Of a DNA stretch of 10,257 bases, positions 6,911 through 10,257 are shown piece by piece. Every line of letters starts with the position of its first letter. Within the stretch, counting starts at the first letter, position 1. The notes below the pieces were generated by a model. It saw nothing but the letters and a program-made list of their open reading frames with translations, was not told the DNA's origin and searched no databases. The DNA comes from an uncultured Ruminococcus sp. (GTDB lineage Bacteria; Bacillota; Clostridia; Oscillospirales; Ruminococcaceae): the NCBI GenBank assembly GCA_947178195.1, contig CAMWXM010000088.1:1-10257 (forward strand), read 5' to 3'. Made by a program: the position numbers and the translations under genes.

Positions 6911-7168
6911 TCAATTTTCCTCCTTGTATAGGGTTATATTAGTGATTTCAGCACTATGAGTACGCCGATCATTTTCTTTATTAATCGATATAACACTTGC
7001 ACATCTTTCCATTCCATCTGAATAAGCATAATCATCAATATCACAACCATTTTGCATTATTTCATCAGGGTCTGGGAGACTTTCAAGACATTCTTCACTA
7101 TCGCACTCAACGATTATTGAATGCTCATATACAATCGTTTCCTCTACTGTAATTTCGTACTTTGGCAT
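6911..7168 (-). CDS. Small acidic hypothetical protein
   Basis: This is an 85-residue acidic protein starting MPKYEITVEETIVYEHSIIV, then CDSEECLESLPDPDEI. The opening strand pair followed by an acidic E/D-rich stretch faintly recalls the C-terminal DpnD/PcfM-type fold found in phage and plasmid genes, but I cannot confirm this. The ATG at 7168 has a GGGAGGA site 10 bases upstream. A TTG at 7174 is in frame and would abut the previous stop. It is spaced 6 bases from the gene before and 2 from the one after, consistent with an operon. Confidence 0.65.
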   Translation of the reverse strand: MPKYEITVEETIVYEHSIIVECDSEECLESLPDPDEIMQNGCDIDDYAYSDGMERCASVISINKENDRRTHSAEITNITLYKEEN

Positions 7169-7174
7169 TTTCAA

Positions 7175-7672
7175 TCAATCCTCCCAAAAAATCGGCATAA
7201 ATATATTTTCTCCTTTCAGCTTCTCCTTGACGTAAATAAATACACCTTTTCCCATATCACCAAAAAAACCGTATACCTTCCAACCACAATTTTTGCACTC
7301 ATAGGGATCTGCTGTAACCTTGCCGCAGGACGGACAGCGGAATTTCTTTTCCCCTATAGCAGCTCTGAAATCCTTCAAAGTGTCAAACACTCTAACACTA
7401 CCACTTTTAATTGATGGCTGATTGCATTCCTGATAATAATTCATGTACCAGTAGTTTCTATCCTGTTCCCAACTATCAAGAATATCCTCCCAGTTCAGTC
7501 CTGTAACCTCACCATAGGCTTTCGCACGATCAATCGCCCACTTGAACTTGTCGCAGTAACGGTGAGTGCAGTCACCACCGCATTTACAACAACCTTCAGT
7601 ATGGAACACTCCTTCGAAATTTTCGCAATCCCTTTTAACATCTGCGATAAGTTTTTCATATCCTTTACTCAT
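7175..7672 (-). CDS. Zinc-ribbon phage protein of unknown function
   Basis: This is a 165-residue protein with two cysteine clusters. The first is at 28-40 (CCKCGGDCTHRYC). The second is a classical zinc ribbon at 113-129 (CPSCGKVTADPYECKNCG). The tail WKVYGFFGDMGKGVFIYVKE, then KLKGENIFMPIFWE, is a pattern I recall from hypothetical proteins of Firmicute phages. Zinc binding is likely, and a nucleic-acid or protein-binding role is inference. The ATG at 7672 lies 2 bases after the stop of the ASCH-type gene. A TTG two codons earlier is possible. The ribosome site is weak (AAAGGG), so translation may depend on coupling. Confidence 0.75.
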   Translation of the reverse strand: MSKGYEKLIADVKRDCENFEGVFHTEGCCKCGGDCTHRYCDKFKWAIDRAKAYGEVTGLNWEDILDSWEQDRNYWYMNYYQECNQPSIKSGSVRVFDTLKDFRAAIGEKKFRCPSCGKVTADPYECKNCGWKVYGFFGDMGKGVFIYVKEKLKGENIFMPIFWED

Positions 7673-7674
7673 AC

Positions 7675-8349
7675 TCAATCAACCCTTTCAAACTCTATAA
7701 CCCACACCCACGGATTAGCGTCCCAGCCATAGCGGTCGAGGTCGGACTTCTTGACGGTGCTGTTCCAAAGTAATGTAAAATCTTCAAGTAATTTACAAGT
7801 AAGCATTTTTGGAGTATGTTGTGAGATATAGTCCTTGCAATCTCCGTTATGATGTGTGCAAAAACAACACGACGATATCAAGCCCTCTTTGTTGATATTT
7901 ATGGGTGTTCGATAATCTCCCGTAATTATTTCCTGCAGCCTCTCCACCCTAACATTCGTCACTCGAAGGAAGATACGTGCGGCTTCTTTGGGCATATGGA
8001 TAGAGGGTCGCCATGATATATTTGAAAGTTTATTGTCAGCTTTATATCCATAACCAAATCCTTTACCTATAATAGACAACCTCTGCCACGTCTCCCTCAC
8101 ATACAGGATGTCACCAACTTGATATGGTGATCGTGCTTTGACATAATCATCAGGCAAATAAAATCCACCCTTATCATCACAAATCTTGCAAACGCCGTGT
8201 ACAACCTTGCTTGTACACTCTTCGGGATTATTTTTAACTATTCGCCTTGTAACCGTTTTCCTGCCGTCCAAAATCGCCCTGACCATATCCGTATTAAACA
8301 GAATAGGCTTTGCTTTCGATAAGAATTCTTTACGTTCATTCTCCGTCAT
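7675..8349 (-). CDS. ASCH/PUA-like domain phage protein with cysteine inserts
   Basis: This is a 224-residue protein. KPILFNTDMVRAILDGRKTV, then TRRIV (14-38), is the opening of a widespread phage ASCH-type family. The pattern continues with YQVGDILYVRETW (76-88), WRPSIHMPKEAARIFLRVTN (113-132) and NPWVWVIEFERV (212-223). ASCH domains have a PUA-like fold and are thought to bind RNA or modified nucleotides. This copy carries Cys pairs at 45-57 and a CCFC...C...C cluster at 161-185, which could be a zinc-binding insert. The ribosome site is AAAGGAGAG and the start is ATG. It is followed 2 bases later by the zinc-ribbon gene. The family is fairly sure; the exact function is unknown. Confidence 0.82.
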   Translation of the reverse strand: MTENERKEFLSKAKPILFNTDMVRAILDGRKTVTRRIVKNNPEECTSKVVHGVCKICDDKGGFYLPDDYVKARSPYQVGDILYVRETWQRLSIIGKGFGYGYKADNKLSNISWRPSIHMPKEAARIFLRVTNVRVERLQEIITGDYRTPININKEGLISSCCFCTHHNGDCKDYISQHTPKMLTCKLLEDFTLLWNSTVKKSDLDRYGWDANPWVWVIEFERVD

Positions 8350-8388
8350 TATTATTACTCTCCTTTGCCTTTTGAACGTATCTTAATT

Positions 8389-8814
8389 TTACCACCAAAC
8401 CAAATCACACTTATTATCAATGCATTCTTTGATAAGATCCTTAAAATCCTTGAACATTATACAATCTGGTCTGCCTGCATAACCATAGCAGAAATCGTCA
8501 TCGTAATCCTTTATATGTTTGTAAATTTCTTTGCAAGCTCCATAATGGATTCTACCTTCGCCGTCTGACTGCAAGCAGAAATCAACTACTTTTGGATTTA
8601 CTACCTTTCTTTTGAGTAGTTCTTCGGTTTTGACATCAAATTTTTTGAAATATTCTTCTCTGCCGTAAAGAAAAGGAGCTTTGTCGATAGTATCATAATG
8701 CTCGCCAAATTCATGGCTGCATAACTCCGCTACCTTTTTACGTAGCAACAGAAACGCTCCATAACCCATATCAAGGCTTATTTTGCCTTTCTTACTTTCC
8801 AATGTTATTCCCAT
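8389..8814 (-). CDS. Hypothetical phage protein
   Basis: This is a 141-residue soluble protein starting MGITLESKKGKISLDMGYGA and ending IKECIDNKCDLVWW. The segment GAFLLLRKKVAELCSHEFGE, the VVDFCLQSDGEGRIHYGACK segment and the YDDDFCYGYAGRPDCIMFKD segment recall an uncharacterised phage family, but I know of no function. No membrane segment or signal peptide is seen. The ATG has a GGAGGT site 7 bases upstream, inside the end of the YopX gene, and the two genes overlap by 23 bases, which points to translational coupling. A 39-base spacer precedes the next gene. Confidence 0.75.
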   Translation of the reverse strand: MGITLESKKGKISLDMGYGAFLLLRKKVAELCSHEFGEHYDTIDKAPFLYGREEYFKKFDVKTEELLKRKVVNPKVVDFCLQSDGEGRIHYGACKEIYKHIKDYDDDFCYGYAGRPDCIMFKDFKDLIKECIDNKCDLVWW

Positions 8815-9277
8815 GCTTTACCTCCAATATCTCCGGATTATCGTGAATATTGCCGATGACTTTGCACTTGGAAACAAAAAATAAAATATCCTTTCTTACA
8901 TAATCTCTTTTATAATTCATTTCCTCAATGTCCACATAAAACCCAACATGACCGCAAGGGTAGTCGTCGCTCATATCACAGTCTTTGTATTCACCGCATT
9001 TTACAACACCAAAATCTGTTATCATCAAAGCCGATAGATCAAGTATATCCCCCTCAAAAATCTTCTTACCGTTCTTGTCGGTCAAACCGGTGTACTCTCC
9101 ACGCGTTTCGGGGATAATTTCATAGCCATACAAATTTCTCTGCAACCCATCTCCGTCTGTATAATAATCATATCCAGATATATAACTTGTTTCTAAATCA
9201 GTGTCGTGTGAATAATCTCCCTCAACCCACTCCCCATTATCAACACATTTTCCTCTGAATAAAATTTCACGTTCCAT
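8792..9277 (-). CDS. YopX family phage protein
   Basis: This is a 161-residue protein of the YopX family, named after a gene of Bacillus phage SPbeta. It shows the family marks in order: REILFRGKCVDNGEWVEGDY (3-22), the YEIIPETRGEYTGLTDKNGK stretch followed by KIFEGDIL (52-79), and the C-terminal VIGNIHDNPEIL (140-151). The family is frequent in Firmicute phages and has no established function. The start is ATG with GGAGG 10 bases upstream; that site lies inside the 16-codon mini-ORF immediately before it. The length is normal for the family. Confidence 0.93.
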   Translation of the reverse strand: MEREILFRGKCVDNGEWVEGDYSHDTDLETSYISGYDYYTDGDGLQRNLYGYEIIPETRGEYTGLTDKNGKKIFEGDILDLSALMITDFGVVKCGEYKDCDMSDDYPCGHVGFYVDIEEMNYKRDYVRKDILFFVSKCKVIGNIHDNPEILEVKHGNNIGK

Positions 9278-9279
9278 TT

Positions 9280-9330
9280 TTAATTATCCTCCAAATCCAT
9301 CTTCGCTCCGCAGTTGGGGCAGTATTTCAT
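9280..9330 (-). CDS. 16-residue CxxC mini-protein (zinc-ribbon knuckle)
   Basis: A short frame encodes MKYCPNCGAKMDLEDN. Its ATG shares a base with the stop of the PP-loop gene (TAATG), a classic coupling junction, and its stop lies 2 bases before the YopX start. CPNCG is the first half of a zinc ribbon, so the peptide might bind zinc only as a dimer or with a partner, or may be the remnant of a longer zinc-ribbon gene. There is no ribosome site of its own. It could also serve only to keep ribosomes moving to the GGAGG site it contains for YopX. Confidence 0.45.
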   Translation of the reverse strand: MKYCPNCGAKMDLEDN

Positions 9331-10115
9331 TATATATTCGTTGCAAAAAGCGACAATTGTAAATCTTCATCAAGGCACTTCCACCGAAAACGCCTATCGT
9401 CAGAAAATATATATCCTTTATCTTCATATTCAAAACGTTTGTCATAGTCGTGTAGAGTATGATCTGGTTTAAAAGTCACAGGAGAATCCTTGTCCCACTT
9501 CAATAGCAGTTTCCAATATTCCGGATAATTATGCCTTAATAAACGTAATTGTTCTACACTCTGATTATGGCAAAACCAACAGCCACCACGATTTGCAGAA
9601 GTGTAAATAGGTGAAAGCAAATCATTTTCACTGCACCAGTCATAACACATTTTTTCAGTCCACTTTGCCATAACAAGCGGTGAAATTTTGGTATCAGATA
9701 AAACCTTGAATCGCTTTGGCTCGTCATAAGCGATACCAATATAACTGACTGCATTTTTATCAATATTATTTAACGCTTTGACTTTCAGTTCGCTATTACA
9801 CCACGTACCTTTTATCATCGGAAATCCATAAATACGATTGAAATGTCTACTTTTTTCAAACTTTACAACACGATAGAAAATCTCCTCATAAGTTACACCT
9901 GAATTAATGTGTTCAACGGTTATCCCATAACGCTCCTTGATGATTTTATCTGCCTTTTTCTTGAATTCCACCATCGGCGGCAGGTCTGCCGGAATGGTGT
10001 CTGTTGCCCATATTTCGGCATGAATTATGCGGTCAAGCGGTAAACCTAACTCCTTTATTGCACCCAGACATGCAAGACTGTCCTTGCCATAGCTTAATGA
10101 TAAAATGTGTTCCAT
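9330..10115 (-). CDS. PP-loop ATPase, PAPS reductase-like
   Basis: This is a 261-residue protein of the adenine nucleotide alpha-hydrolase (PP-loop) superfamily, closest to PAPS-reductase-like phage proteins. The PP-loop SYGKDS is at 8-13, directly after the first strand HILSL. GTWCNSELK (103-111) matches the family's conserved Cys/basic motif. GGCWFCHNQSVEQLRLLR (177-194) provides a CxxC, probably binding zinc or an iron-sulphur centre with C161 or others. Such enzymes activate a substrate with ATP. In phages the substrate is unknown, and sulphur transfer to nucleic acid is one idea rather than true sulphate reduction. I set the start at the ATG at 10115, 7 bases after GAGG. A GTG at 10121 lies too close to that site. 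It begins 2 bases after the previous stop. Confidence 0.85.
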   Translation of the reverse strand: MEHILSLSYGKDSLACLGAIKELGLPLDRIIHAEIWATDTIPADLPPMVEFKKKADKIIKERYGITVEHINSGVTYEEIFYRVVKFEKSRHFNRIYGFPMIKGTWCNSELKVKALNNIDKNAVSYIGIAYDEPKRFKVLSDTKISPLVMAKWTEKMCYDWCSENDLLSPIYTSANRGGCWFCHNQSVEQLRLLRHNYPEYWKLLLKWDKDSPVTFKPDHTLHDYDKRFEYEDKGYIFSDDRRFRWKCLDEDLQLSLFATNI

Positions 10116-10117
10116 TT

Positions 10118-10257
10118 TCACACCTCAAATTGATTCTTCATAACTTCAACCGCCGTATCAATAGCCTTGATATCCATTGCAAAATCCGCACAATCATAAA
10201 TCTCCTGCATTGATTTGCAATGCCATTTTAAGCTTTCAAGCCGCTCTATTGTTTCTT
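10118..10257 (-). CDS. Small hypothetical phage protein, 5' end outside window (partial)
   Basis: The last 45 codons of a gene run in from the window's right edge and stop at TGA 10120-10118, 2 bases before the PP-loop gene. The visible end, starting ETIERLESLKWHCKSMQEIY and closing with MKNQFEV, is mostly helical (ERLESLK, DIKAIDTAVEVMK). This recalls small helical phage proteins ending in an A...A...AI..L helix. No function can be given from this fragment. Confidence 0.65.
   Translation of the reverse strand, partial: ETIERLESLKWHCKSMQEIYDCADFAMDIKAIDTAVEVMKNQFEV

Noticed and set aside
7121..7414. Plus-strand open frame of 97 codons
   Set aside because: It is antisense to the zinc-ribbon gene, whose Cys motifs show that the minus-strand frame is real.
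9554..9763. Minus-strand alternative frame inside the PP-loop gene
   Set aside because: It is contained in a frame with clear PP-loop and CxxC motifs; a frame shadow.
10116..10121. GTG start two codons upstream for the PP-loop gene
   Set aside because: It overlaps the previous stop and is only one base from GAGG; the ATG at 10115 has normal spacing.

Overview
The window is a piece of a tailed double-stranded DNA phage or prophage from a low-GC Firmicute, most likely a gut Clostridia-type host. The host assignment is inferred from AT-rich composition, GGAGG-type ribosome binding sites, and protein families common in Clostridia prophages (YopX, ASCH-type, GP3-type small terminase, PBSX-type large terminase, SPP1-type portal). 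Every credible gene is on the minus strand, so transcription runs from high to low coordinates. TAA, TAG and TGA all serve as stops, so the code is standard.

Right part (10257 down to about 5854), the accessory end of the early/middle region. It holds the 3' end of a small hypothetical gene, a PP-loop ATPase of the PAPS-reductase type, a 16-residue CxxC mini-ORF, a YopX protein, an unassigned 141-aa protein, an ASCH/PUA-like protein with extra cysteine clusters, and four small proteins, three of them cysteine-rich. The last gene is a coiled-coil plus helix-turn-helix protein resembling region-4/ArpU/RinA-type late regulators. Genes are packed with overlaps or gaps of 2 to 40 bases, as in a single operon.

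Middle (5678-5853), the only real regulatory gap. On the minus strand it carries an extended -10 element (TGTTATAAT), a tandem 9-bp repeat where the -35 box should be, and a leader with a perfect 9-bp GC-rich hairpin followed by a T-rich tract, 38 bases before the small terminase gene. I infer that this is the late promoter, that the adjacent regulator controls it, and that the hairpin is a terminator or attenuator.

Left part (5677 down to 1), the packaging and head module: small terminase, large terminase, a wobble-paired hairpin, portal, then a 788-residue MuF/SPP1-gp7 minor head protein. The MuF protein carries two further predicted metal-dependent domains, an HExxH zincin-like region and a JAB/JAMM-like region. 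A small acidic gene overlaps its 3' end and runs off the window. The terminase pair packages DNA through the portal. The MuF protein is expected in the head near the portal, where its C-terminal enzymatic domains could be carried by the virion. The MuF-zincin-JAB protein with its coupled downstream gene is the most interesting element here.
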